Source: Streptosporangium brasiliense
GTDB taxonomy: Bacteria; Actinomycetota; Actinomycetes; Streptosporangiales; Streptosporangiaceae
Assembly: GCF_030811595.1 (NCBI RefSeq)
Contig: NZ_JAUSRB010000002.1
Coordinates: 1,178,001 to 1,242,000, forward strand
Length of the DNA: 64,000 nt
Direction: 5' to 3'
Made by a program: the position numbers and the translations under genes. Each line of letters starts with the position of its first letter. The stretch's first letter is position 1. Shown one piece after another: positions 25,175 through 33,243 of this stretch. Under the pieces are notes generated by a model. The model made no database searches, was not told where the DNA came from, and saw only the letters and a program-made list of their open reading frames with translations.

Positions 25175-25289
25175 GAGTTCATGAAGACAGTCGCAGGTGA
25201 CGCGGGGCGGAAGGGGACCGCGAACTTCAGGCGTCCGGATGATGAACCGCATTCACGCTCGATTCCGGGGCCAAGTAGCTTAGATACCG

Positions 25290-26513
25290 ATGAACCAGCG
25301 CACGCTTCTGATCACGTTGACCGGCCCCGACCGCCCCGGGGTCACCTCGCGGCTCTTCTCCGTCCTGGCCGGTTTCCCTGTCCTCGTCGCCGACGTCGAG
25401 CAGGTCGTCATCCGCGGCCGGCTCACCCTGGGTGTCCTCGTCGCCTACGCGGGCGACACCCCGACCGGCACGGGCAGCACCATAGGAGCCCTGTGGACCG
25501 CGGTCGAGCGGACCGCCGAGGACATGGGCCTGCACGTGGAGCTGTCCACCGGCTCCGACCCGCAGGAGAAGCGGCGCCGGGGGCGGCTGCACGTCACCGT
25601 GCTCGGCTCGCCCCTGCAGCCCGCCGCGATGGCCGGCATCTCGGGCCGGATCGCCGCGGCCGGCGCCAACATCGACCGGATCGAGCGGCTGTCCAACTAC
25701 CCGGTGACCTGCATCGAGCTGGCCGTCTCCGGCGCCGACCCCGACGCGCTCCGGGCCGAGCTCGCCGCCGAGGCGCACGCGCAGCAGGTCGACGTGGCCG
25801 TGCAGCGGACCGGCCTGCACCGCAGGGCCAAGCGGCTGATCGTGATGGACGTGGACTCCACGCTCATCCAGGCCGAGGTGATCGAGCTGCTGGCCGAGCA
25901 CGCGGGCTGCCTGGATGAGGTCGCCCGGGTCACCGAGGAGGCGATGCGCGGCGAGCTCGACTTCGCCGAGTCGCTGCGCCGCCGGGTCGCGCTGCTGGCG
26001 GGTCTCCCCGAGGAGATCTTCGAGAAGGTCCGCAAGGAGCTGGTGCTCACCCCCGGCGCCCGCACGCTGGTGCGGACGCTCAAGCGGCTGGACTACCGGT
26101 TCGCGATCGTCAGCGGCGGGTTCACCCAGCTCACCGACTCCCTCGTCCAGGATCTCGGCATCGACTACTCCGCGGCCAACACCCTGGAGGTCGTTGACGG
26201 CGTGCTCACCGGACGGGTCGTCGGCGAGATCGTCGACCGCCCCGGCAAGGCGCGGGCCCTGGAGCGCTTCGCCCGCGAGGCGGGCATCCCGATCAGCCAG
26301 ACCGTGGCCATCGGCGACGGCGCCAACGACCTGGACATGATCGCGGCGGCCGGCCTGGGCATCGCGTTCAACGCCAAGCCGGTGGTCCGTCAGGCCGCCG
26401 ACACCGCGGTCAACGTGCCCTACCTCGACTCGATCCTCTACCTGCTCGGCATCCCCCGCGCCGAGGTCGAGGCCGCCGACGCCGAAGACGGCGTCACCTT
26501 CGTGGAGCGGTGA
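25290..26513 (+). CDS. serB: phosphoserine phosphatase SerB with N-terminal ACT domains
   Basis: A 407-residue enzyme for the last step of serine synthesis. The N-terminal ~180 residues hold two ACT-type regulatory modules (LLITLTGPDRPGVTSRLFSV and LHVTVLGSPLQPAAMAGI). The rest is the HAD domain: nucleophile VMDVDSTLI, Ser motif IVSGGF, Lys and acidic motif AIGDGANDLDM. Length agrees with mycobacterial SerB2, which is feedback-controlled by serine. TAGCTT ends eight bases before the ATG, so it is probably leaderless. The 3' end overlaps the convergent FUSC gene by 20 bp. Confidence 0.96.
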   Translation: MNQRTLLITLTGPDRPGVTSRLFSVLAGFPVLVADVEQVVIRGRLTLGVLVAYAGDTPTGTGSTIGALWTAVERTAEDMGLHVELSTGSDPQEKRRRGRLHVTVLGSPLQPAAMAGISGRIAAAGANIDRIERLSNYPVTCIELAVSGADPDALRAELAAEAHAQQVDVAVQRTGLHRRAKRLIVMDVDSTLIQAEVIELLAEHAGCLDEVARVTEEAMRGELDFAESLRRRVALLAGLPEEIFEKVRKELVLTPGARTLVRTLKRLDYRFAIVSGGFTQLTDSLVQDLGIDYSAANTLEVVDGVLTGRVVGEIVDRPGKARALERFAREAGIPISQTVAIGDGANDLDMIAAAGLGIAFNAKPVVRQAADTAVNVPYLDSILYLLGIPRAEVEAADAEDGVTFVER

Positions 26514-28581
26514 GCGCCGCCAGCCGGAGAGCCTCGGCGCTGAGCCCCTTCAGCGTCGGCTGCGCCGCGGCGGCGTGCATGATCCCGCGGCGCACCCCGG
26601 TCATCTGATCGGCCGCGCCCCCGGCCACCTCGTCCAGCCGGCGCGCCGTCAGCACGTCGACGTGGGCGCCGAGCTCGTCCAGGACGCGGTCCAGATCGTC
26701 GGGCGGCGTCTCGGGGCGCTCCGTCCCGACCGCCTCGGCGACGTTCTCCAGCCGGTCGGCGACCATGTCGAGCACCGTCGCCGTCGGCCCGGACTCCTCG
26801 CTGGGCGGCGGCACGGCGAACAGCGCCAGCGCGTTGTCCCGCAGCCGCCGGGCGGCCGTCACCGCGTCCCTGAGCCGCCGCGGCGCGCTGCCCCCGGGCT
26901 CCTTGTCCAGCCGGTCCAGGGAGGCGGCGAACCGGTCGGCGGCGTCGGCTGCCGAGGAGACCCTGGCGCGGACCTCGTCGGGGTCCTGGTCGATCAGCGA
27001 CCGCACCAGCGCCGCGTGCCGCCCGAGCATGTCCACCGCCCTGCCGGTCAGCTCCGCCCGCTGCCCCCGGGGCCACAGCAGCCGGGCGAAGGCCAGCGCC
27101 AGCATCCCGCCGGCTGCCGTCAGGACCACCCGGGCCGCCGCCGCGCCCCAGCCGAGCGGCAGGGAGAAGTCCGACAGCATCAGCGACAGCGGGGTGGCGA
27201 AGATCGTCCAGTAACCGTAGCTGGCCCCTCGCAGCGCGAACCCCAGCACCGCGCAGACCGCGATGAACAGCAGCAGGTAGAGGTGGCCGGGCGCGACCGC
27301 CAGCACCACCGCCGCGCCCGCCGAGCCCACCGCGGTGCCGGCCGTCCTCAGCACCACCCGCTCGACCGTGTCGAAGTACGCCGGGCGGAGGCTGACGATC
27401 ACGGTCACCACGAACCACTTGGCGTAGTGCTCGTGGATCACCAGCATCAGCGCCATGGCCAGGGACACCGCCAGGCCCAGCCGCACCGGGTGGTACCCGG
27501 TGGAGAACACCGGCCTGCGCAACCGGCCGAACCTGGGCAGGCGCGGCCCGATCTCGACCCCCTCGGCCGCCTGCTGCGCCACCGACCGCACCGCCATCCC
27601 GATCCGGTCCAGGCACCGGCGGACCTGTCCGAGCAGCGCGGCCGCGGGCAGCGGCGCCTCGCCCGCGTGGGCGGAGCGGCGGACCTCCTCGACCCGCTCG
27701 GCGAAGTGCCCCATCGCCTCCAGCGCCTCGGGCACCGCGGCCGAACCGCCGAGCGACACCGCCTCCCGCAGCGCGCGGGCCAGCGGCCCGACCGCCTCCT
27801 CCAGCTCTCCGGCCCACTCGGTGCCCATGTCGGCCTGCGCGGCCGCCGCCCGCAGCACGCGCAGGGCGACGGTCTCGTGGAGGATGCGGGTCAGCGTGGC
27901 CAGCAGCCGCCGCAGGGCCCGGTCGTCCTCTTCCGAGACCCGGTAGAGGCAGAAGGCCCGGGCCGCGTCGTCCACCGCGGTCCCAGCACGGCGGCGCAGC
28001 ACCTCCCAGCTCTCGTCGGACAGCGGGGCCCGCCCCCCGGCCTCCAGCAGGTCGGCGAGCGCCGCGCCGGCCTCCTCCAGGGCCGCGCGGAGCGGCTGGA
28101 GGCGGCGCACCGGCCAGAGCACCACCAGCAGCAGCGTCATCAGCAGGCCGCCGGCCGCCGCGAGTTCCATGCGGACCGGCACGCTCATGCCCGCCGGGGC
28201 GAAGTAGGCCAGGGCCACGGCGAGCATCGAGGAGACGCTGATCACCGGCCAGTAGCCGCCGGCCAGGGCGACCAGTCCCATCACGGCGACGGCCGGCCAG
28301 GGGTGGGGCTGCATCAGCGCGCCGAGGCCGGAGCCCAGGGTGACCATGAGCGTGGCGACGAGCAGCTTGCGGGCGCGCTCGCCGTACGGCAGGCCCGGGG
28401 CGTCCCCGAAGACGGTGAGATAGCCGCCCAGGGCCGCCGCCGCGCCCTGGGGGACACGGCCGAGCACGACGCCGAGCAGCAGCGGCAGGCAGATGCCCAG
28501 CGCGCACAGCAGGCTGTACCCCCAGGCGGGCCGGCCGGAGATCACGAAGTCGCCCCGCAGCGCCTCGGCGATCTTCCGCAT
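26494..28581 (-). CDS. FUSC family membrane protein (aromatic-acid-exporter-like)
   Basis: A 695-residue protein with two blocks of about six membrane helices (residues ~18-170 and ~370-530), each followed by a long helical cytosolic region. The second block has the FUSC signature-like GYHPVRLGLAVSLAM, LRPAYFDTVERVVLRTAGT. Related to AaeB/YccS exporters. Substrate unknown. The ATG at 28581 has GGGGGGTGGC before it. It stands alone; upstream is a repeat-rich gap of 267 bp. Confidence 0.88.
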   Translation of the reverse strand: MRKIAEALRGDFVISGRPAWGYSLLCALGICLPLLLGVVLGRVPQGAAAALGGYLTVFGDAPGLPYGERARKLLVATLMVTLGSGLGALMQPHPWPAVAVMGLVALAGGYWPVISVSSMLAVALAYFAPAGMSVPVRMELAAAGGLLMTLLLVVLWPVRRLQPLRAALEEAGAALADLLEAGGRAPLSDESWEVLRRRAGTAVDDAARAFCLYRVSEEDDRALRRLLATLTRILHETVALRVLRAAAAQADMGTEWAGELEEAVGPLARALREAVSLGGSAAVPEALEAMGHFAERVEEVRRSAHAGEAPLPAAALLGQVRRCLDRIGMAVRSVAQQAAEGVEIGPRLPRFGRLRRPVFSTGYHPVRLGLAVSLAMALMLVIHEHYAKWFVVTVIVSLRPAYFDTVERVVLRTAGTAVGSAGAAVVLAVAPGHLYLLLFIAVCAVLGFALRGASYGYWTIFATPLSLMLSDFSLPLGWGAAAARVVLTAAGGMLALAFARLLWPRGQRAELTGRAVDMLGRHAALVRSLIDQDPDEVRARVSSAADAADRFAASLDRLDKEPGGSAPRRLRDAVTAARRLRDNALALFAVPPPSEESGPTATVLDMVADRLENVAEAVGTERPETPPDDLDRVLDELGAHVDVLTARRLDEVAGGAADQMTGVRRGIMHAAAAQPTLKGLSAEALRLAALTAPRR

Positions 28582-28659
28582 GCCACCCCCCGAGGTCGTC
28601 AGGACGGGGGGATGTGACCTTCCTGCCCGCCCTCCGGGCACTTAGTGCTCCCGGTGACC

Positions 28660-28848
28660 GGTGACCTCCGGCCGTACGGTGACCGGAGTCTCCAGGGACG
28701 GGGCCTCCGGCCGTACGGTGACCGGAACCTCGGGGACCGGGGCCTCCGGGCGTACGGCCGCCGGGACTTCCGGCCGTACGGTGACCGGGGTCTCCGGGGA
28801 TCAGGGCTTCCGGCCGTACGGTGACCGGGGCCTCCGGCCTTGCTGTGC
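28660..28848. repeat. degenerate minisatellite between FUSC and sixA
   Basis: At least five copies of a core such as TCCGGCCGTACGGTGACCGG, separated by variable GGGGCCTCC/TCTCCGGGGA spacers. No coding potential that resembles a protein is visible in either strand. Confidence 0.85.
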
Positions 28849-29346
28849 TCAGTGGTCCTTGGGGCTCCAGCGGACGACACCGCGTCCCGCGTCGAGCTCG
28901 GCCCACTCGCCCTCGGCCTCGATGACGGCGAACGCGCCGGGCGGGAAACCGGGGTCGTCGTCCTCCGTGGCGCCGGGGCCGTCGTCCCCCGTGGTGAGGT
29001 CCAGGACCAGCTCGTGGACACCGGGGTTGTGCCCGACCAGGATCAGCGTGCGGACCTCGGGGTCGCTCCGCCGGATCAGGGACAGGAGCTCGTCGGAGTA
29101 TGCCTGGTAGATGGCCGGTTCGAAGGTGATGTCGGCACCGGGCAGGGCCAGCCCGGCGGTCTGCCTGGTCCGCGTCGACGGCGAGCAGAGCACCAGGTCG
29201 GGCCGGAGGTCCATGCCGGTGAGCGCCTCACCTGCCCGGCGGGCGTCGCGCTGCCCGCGCTCGGTGAGGGGGCGGTCCCGGTCGGCGAGGCCGGGGATGT
29301 GGGCCGCCTTGGCGTGCCGCAGCACGACCAGCGTGCGGGTCGTCAC
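28849..29346 (-). CDS. SixA-type phosphohistidine phosphatase
   Basis: A 165-residue histidine phosphatase: LRHAKAAH with the catalytic RH pair, DRPLTERGQRDARRAG, CSPSTRTRQT and the second His in LVGHNPGVHEL. SixA removes phosphate from phospho-His of phosphorelay or PTS proteins. GTG start overlaps the stop of an upstream 34-residue membrane protein (GTGA), so they are coupled. The extra acidic loop GDDGPGATEDDDPG is a minor insertion. Confidence 0.9.
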   Translation of the reverse strand: MTTRTLVVLRHAKAAHIPGLADRDRPLTERGQRDARRAGEALTGMDLRPDLVLCSPSTRTRQTAGLALPGADITFEPAIYQAYSDELLSLIRRSDPEVRTLILVGHNPGVHELVLDLTTGDDGPGATEDDDPGFPPGAFAVIEAEGEWAELDAGRGVVRWSPKDH

Positions 29347-29447
29347 CTCGCCGCCCACATGGCGATCCCCACGATCACCGCGAACACCGCGGCCATCGCC
29401 AGCAGGATCAGGATGAGTGACTTGCCTCCGGAGGGCTGCTGTTCCAT
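29343..29447 (-). CDS. 34-residue single-pass membrane protein coupled to sixA
   Basis: ATG at 29447 to TGA at 29343. The peptide has a polar start (MEQQPSGGKS), one strong hydrophobic helix (LILILLAMAAVFAVIVGIAM) and WAAR at the end. Its TGA overlaps the sixA GTG start. The pattern (polar head, one helix, tight coupling) supports a real small protein, possibly anchoring or tuning the phosphatase; no family is recognised. Confidence 0.65.
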   Translation of the reverse strand: MEQQPSGGKSLILILLAMAAVFAVIVGIAMWAAR

Positions 29448-29483
29448 ACGCCCAAGTTTCCCACCGAGGGGCCCCGTACGCGC

Positions 29484-29515
29484 GGAAGGGGTGCGCGGCC
29501 CCGCGCACCCCTTCC
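29484..29515. terminator. strong hairpin terminator after hppA
   Basis: 15-bp perfect stem GGAAGGGGTGCGCGG / CCGCGCACCCCTTCC with a 2-nt nominal loop, 13 bp beyond the hppA stop on the minus strand. It separates hppA from the small protein/sixA unit. Confidence 0.85.
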
Positions 29516-29527
29516 GTCGGCCCTCGC

Positions 29528-31861
29528 TCAGCTGGAGATCGGCTCCCGCTCGCGCTTGACGTTGTTCTCCTCGGTCGGGGAGATGCTCGCCGACCGGCGC
29601 TTGGAGACGATCACCGCGGCGACGACGATGCCCGCCGCGACCACGGTGACGCCGATCCGCAGCGCCACGTTGTCGGCGTAGGCCACCACGGCCGGGGCGA
29701 TCAGCAGCGCCACCAGGTTCATCACCTTGAGCAGCGGGTTGATCGCCGGGCCCGCGGTGTCCTTGAACGGGTCGCCGACGGTGTCACCGATGACGGTGGC
29801 CTCGTGGGCGGACGACCCCTTGCCTCCGTGGTGGCCGTCCTCGACCAGCTTCTTGGCGTTGTCCCAGGCGCCGCCTGAGTTGGCCAGGAACACCGCCATC
29901 AGCGTGCCGCAGGCGATGGCACCGGCGAGGAACGCGCCGAGCGGCGCGTAGCCGAGGGCGAAGCCGACGGCGATCGGGGTGAGCACGGCGAGCAGGCCGG
30001 GCGTGGCCAGCTCCCGCAGCGAGTCACGGGTGCAGATGTCGACGACCCTGCCGTAGTCGGGCAGCTCCGTGCCCTCCATGATCCCCGGCTTGGTGCGGAA
30101 CTGCTCGCGCACCTCGAAGACCACCCGGCCGGCCGCCCGGCCGACCGCCATGATCGCCAGGCCGGAGAACATGAACACCACCGCGGCGCCGATGACCAGG
30201 CCGACCAGCACGTTCGGGGAGTCGACGCTCAGGCTGAACGTGCCGAAGGAGCCGAGCGCGTCCTTCACGCCCTGGGTCGCGCCGGCGAGCTGGGTCTCGA
30301 TCGCCGTCCGGAAGGCGCCGAACAGCGCCGTCGCGGCGAGCACCGCCGTGGCGATCGCGATGCCCTTGGTGATGGCCTTGGTGGTGTTGCCCACGGCGTC
30401 GAGCGAGGTGAGGACCTGGGCGCCCTCGCCGTCGACGTCTCCGGACATCTCGGCGATGCCCTGCGCGTTGTCGGAGACCGGGCCGAAGGTGTCCATCGAC
30501 ACGATCACACCGACCGTGGTCAGCAGACCGGTGCCCGCCAGGGCCACGGCGAACAGGGCGATGGTGACGTTGCCGAAGCCGAGCAGGAACGCCCCGTAGA
30601 CGGCGGCGCCGATGATCAGCGCCGAGTAGACCGCCGACTCCAGGCCGACGCTGATGCCGGACAGGATGACCGTGGCGGGGCCGGTGCGGGCGCTCTCGCC
30701 GATGTCCTTCACCGGACGGCGGTTGGTCTCGGTGAAGTAGCCGGTGAGGATCTGGATGGCGCTGGCCAGCACCAGGCCGATGAGCACCGCCCCGATGGCG
30801 ATCAGGCGCGGGTCGGTGGTGACCGCGGCGATCTCCGGGCTCACCCCGGTCAGGCCGGCGAAGCTGCTGGGCAGGTAGAGGAAGGCCGCGACGCCGACGA
30901 GGATCGCCGAGATGACGGCCGAGATGAAGAAGCCGCGGTTGATCGCGGCCATGCCGGAGCGGTCGCCGCTGCGCGGGGCGGTGGTGAAGATCCCGATGAT
31001 CGCGGTGATCACGCCGATCATCGGCACGATCAGCGGGAAGACCAGGCCCTCGGTGCCGAAGGCCACCTTGCCGAGGATCAGGCTGGCCACGAGCATGACC
31101 GCGTAGGACTCGAACAGGTCGGCGGCCATGCCCGCGCAGTCGCCGACGTTGTCGCCCACGTTGTCGGCGATGGTGGCGGCGTTGCGCGGGTCGTCCTCGG
31201 GGATGCCCTGCTCGACCTTGCCCACCAGGTCGGCGCCGACGTCGGCGGCCTTGGTGAAGATGCCGCCGCCGACCCGCATGAACATGGCGAGCAGTGCGGC
31301 GCCGAAGCCGAAGCCCTCCAGCACGGCCGGGGCGTCGCCGCCGTAGGCGATCACCACGATGGCGGCGCCGAGCAGGCCGAGGCCGACGGTGATCATGCCG
31401 GCCACGCCGCCGGTGCGGAAGGCGATCCGCATCGCGACCTTCTCGCCCGTCTCACGGGCGGCCGCGGCGACCCGGACGTTTCCGCGGACGGCCAGCCACA
31501 TGCCGATGAAGCCGGTCAGCGCGGAGAAGAGCGCGCCGACGACGAAGAAAGCCGACCGGCCGATGGCCACGGCGGTCGATTCGGCGGGGAGCAGGTAGAG
31601 CAGGAAGGGGATCAGGATGACGAACACCGCGAGTGTCCGGAACTGCCGCGCCAGGTAGGCGGAGGCTCCTTGCTGTACGGCGCGCGCGATGTTCTGCATG
31701 CGCTCGGTGCCTTGGCCGGCGGCGAGCACCTCTCGCACGAGGACGCCGGCGACGGCGAGTGCGAGCAGGGCCACGACGGCCACCACTATCACGATGTTGA
31801 AATGAGAACCGCTCAGGGATACCGCTGGCTCTTCGGCAACGGCTAGATGGAGCACAGACAT
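29528..31861 (-). CDS. hppA: membrane H+-translocating pyrophosphatase
   Basis: A 777-residue, ~16-helix pump that couples PPi hydrolysis to proton export. The PPi/Mg sites are intact: GGGIFTKAADVGADLVGKVE, DNVGDNVGDCAGMAADLFE and DTVGDPFKDTAGPAINP. GNTTKAITKG carries Lys at the position that marks the K+-independent class (Ala in K+-dependent pumps). ATG at 31861. It lies next to the anti-sigma/bldG pair, as in Streptomyces. A 12-bp dyad lies in its probable leader. Confidence 0.97.
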   Translation of the reverse strand: MSVLHLAVAEEPAVSLSGSHFNIVIVVAVVALLALAVAGVLVREVLAAGQGTERMQNIARAVQQGASAYLARQFRTLAVFVILIPFLLYLLPAESTAVAIGRSAFFVVGALFSALTGFIGMWLAVRGNVRVAAAARETGEKVAMRIAFRTGGVAGMITVGLGLLGAAIVVIAYGGDAPAVLEGFGFGAALLAMFMRVGGGIFTKAADVGADLVGKVEQGIPEDDPRNAATIADNVGDNVGDCAGMAADLFESYAVMLVASLILGKVAFGTEGLVFPLIVPMIGVITAIIGIFTTAPRSGDRSGMAAINRGFFISAVISAILVGVAAFLYLPSSFAGLTGVSPEIAAVTTDPRLIAIGAVLIGLVLASAIQILTGYFTETNRRPVKDIGESARTGPATVILSGISVGLESAVYSALIIGAAVYGAFLLGFGNVTIALFAVALAGTGLLTTVGVIVSMDTFGPVSDNAQGIAEMSGDVDGEGAQVLTSLDAVGNTTKAITKGIAIATAVLAATALFGAFRTAIETQLAGATQGVKDALGSFGTFSLSVDSPNVLVGLVIGAAVVFMFSGLAIMAVGRAAGRVVFEVREQFRTKPGIMEGTELPDYGRVVDICTRDSLRELATPGLLAVLTPIAVGFALGYAPLGAFLAGAIACGTLMAVFLANSGGAWDNAKKLVEDGHHGGKGSSAHEATVIGDTVGDPFKDTAGPAINPLLKVMNLVALLIAPAVVAYADNVALRIGVTVVAAGIVVAAVIVSKRRSASISPTEENNVKREREPISS

Positions 31862-31895
31862 CCGACTCTCCTCGGCAAGACGGGAACACGTCCTG

Positions 31896-31946
31896 CCCGG
31901 AGTGCGCTGCGGTGAATGGTCGGCTGACGGAGCGGCGCACTCCGGG
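31896..31946 (-). promoter_or_regulatory. 12-bp dyad in the hppA leader region
   Basis: CCCGGAGTGCGC (31896-31907) and GCGCACTCCGGG (31935-31946) are perfect complements around a 27-nt loop, starting 35 bp before the hppA start codon. It could fold in the mRNA or be a spaced operator. The rest of the gap to 32238 shows no gene; it contains an AT-rich stretch near 32190-32220. Confidence 0.5.
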
Positions 31947-32238
31947 TGTTGGCAGTGCCGCTTCCGGTTGCGTCCGCAGACTTCCCACGGAATCGGACCC
32001 GTTCACGGGCCGCTCCGAAGGACAAACCTTGGCCGGTGCCGGGAGTCTACGCAGCTACGACGCGGATATGAAGCCTCTGCGCGCGGCTGTTTAACGGCGC
32101 GTTCAGCAATTGCCATCGACCGGCCTGCTTATAAGGTTCTTCTGAGTGGCACTACGGATCTCAAACCCGCATTTCCCTCTGGTTTTGGCCCACACATATC
32201 AAAATTATGTTTTGCCCGAAAGTGCGGGCCCACATACG

Positions 32239-32275
32239 GAAAGCCGGGCGCGCCCGATGGGCGCGCCCGGCTTTC
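32239..32275 (-). terminator. hairpin terminator after the bldG/anti-sigma pair
   Basis: 17-bp perfect stem GAAAGCCGGGCGCGCCC / GGGCGCGCCCGGCTTTC with a 3-nt loop, 15 bp after the stop of the anti-sigma gene. Confidence 0.85.
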
Positions 32276-32289
32276 GGGGCTCTCTGCCG

Positions 32290-32736
32290 TCAGACCGGAG
32301 ACAGACCGTTGGTCGCCGCAGGCCAGCTCATGCGGATGCGCATGCCCTTCTGGCTGGGGTAGACCTGAACGTCGTCGGCCAGTCCCACGATGACCGCGAT
32401 GCCGAAGCCGGTCATCATGGTGTCGGGAAGCTGCCCGAGCGGATCGTCGAACCGTAACAGCTCGCGCTCCTGCTCCAGCTCATCACTCGGGGCGGAGTCG
32501 GTGACAGTCACCTCGAAGCGCCCCAGATCATCACGTAGCTCGATGCGGATCGGCTCCCCCGGACAGTGGAGGCGATGCGCCTCGACGGCCCGGGAGCACG
32601 CTTCACCGACGGCGAGCCGTACCTCGTCCAGCAGCGACTCCGCCACGCCGGTGCGCCTGGCGATCGCCGTGGCGACCAGGCGTGCCGTGCGCACGTGCGC
32701 GGGGAGAGCGCTGAACGTCAGCTCGACGGTAGCCAC
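32290..32736 (-). CDS. RsbW-like anti-sigma factor kinase, BldG partner
   Basis: A 148-residue GHKL ATPase of the anti-sigma type: N-box EVRLAVGEACSRAVEAH, a G1-like MTGFGIAVIVGLADDV. Such proteins bind a sigma factor or phosphorylate the anti-anti-sigma partner. It follows bldG by 2 bp with a GTG start and poor ribosome site, so translation is likely coupled. The equivalent Streptomyces gene pair controls development and antibiotic onset. Confidence 0.92.
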   Translation of the reverse strand: MATVELTFSALPAHVRTARLVATAIARRTGVAESLLDEVRLAVGEACSRAVEAHRLHCPGEPIRIELRDDLGRFEVTVTDSAPSDELEQERELLRFDDPLGQLPDTMMTGFGIAVIVGLADDVQVYPSQKGMRIRMSWPAATNGLSPV

Positions 32737-32738
32737 GG

Positions 32739-33089
32739 CTACTTGTCTCGGCCGTGGGCTTCCTTGGCCTCCTCCACCGAGGCGTAGATCCCGAAGACCT
32801 TGGTCAGCCCGGTGATCCGGAAGATCTTCAGGATGCGCTCCTGGGTGCAGACCAGCTCCAGTGAGCCGTCGTGCGCCCGAACTCGCTTGAGCCCGCCGAC
32901 CAGGACGCCAAGTCCCGTTGAGTCAAGGAAGTCGACCTTCTCCATGTTGACCAGGAGGTGGAAGTTCCCCTTGTTGACCAGGTCGATCAGGAGCTCACGC
33001 AATCTGGGCGCGGTGTAGACATCGATCTCACCCTCGACCTCAACGATGGTGAGACGGTCCTCGGAATGGTGGTCCAACTTCAGATCCAC
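32739..33089 (-). CDS. bldG: anti-sigma factor antagonist BldG
   Basis: A 116-residue STAS protein very close in sequence to Streptomyces Bld[20 protein letters not shown], phospho-acceptor Ser in [20 protein letters not shown], then [16 protein letters not shown]. It is unphosphorylated when releasing the sigma factor from its partner. GTG start at 33089 with GGAGGATCT before it; the longer open frame upstream has no ribosome site. Divergent from the helicase gene across 154 bp. Confidence 0.96.
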   Translation of the reverse strand: MDLKLDHHSEDRLTIVEVEGEIDVYTAPRLRELLIDLVNKGNFHLLVNMEKVDFLDSTGLGVLVGGLKRVRAHDGSLELVCTQERILKIFRITGLTKVFGIYASVEEAKEAHGRDK

Positions 33090-33243
33090 AGATCCTCCAG
33101 CGCCTTGCCTGCGAAAGTACCGATTCAGGCGTGACTCCTGGGACCGGGTGGCCCCCAGACGACAAGCCCCGACGCGCGGCATTCAACCATGCGTACGCTC
33201 AGTGTCTATACGAAATCACGATTCCCGGCGACTCTGCCCACAG

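Noticed and set aside
26575..28617. 680-codon plus-strand frame opposite the FUSC gene
   Set aside because: Antisense artefact with no domain; the minus-strand protein has a clear FUSC pattern and membrane helices.
28660..28848. CRISPR array
   Set aside because: Units are contiguous and degenerate, spacers are short and related to each other, and no cas gene is present.
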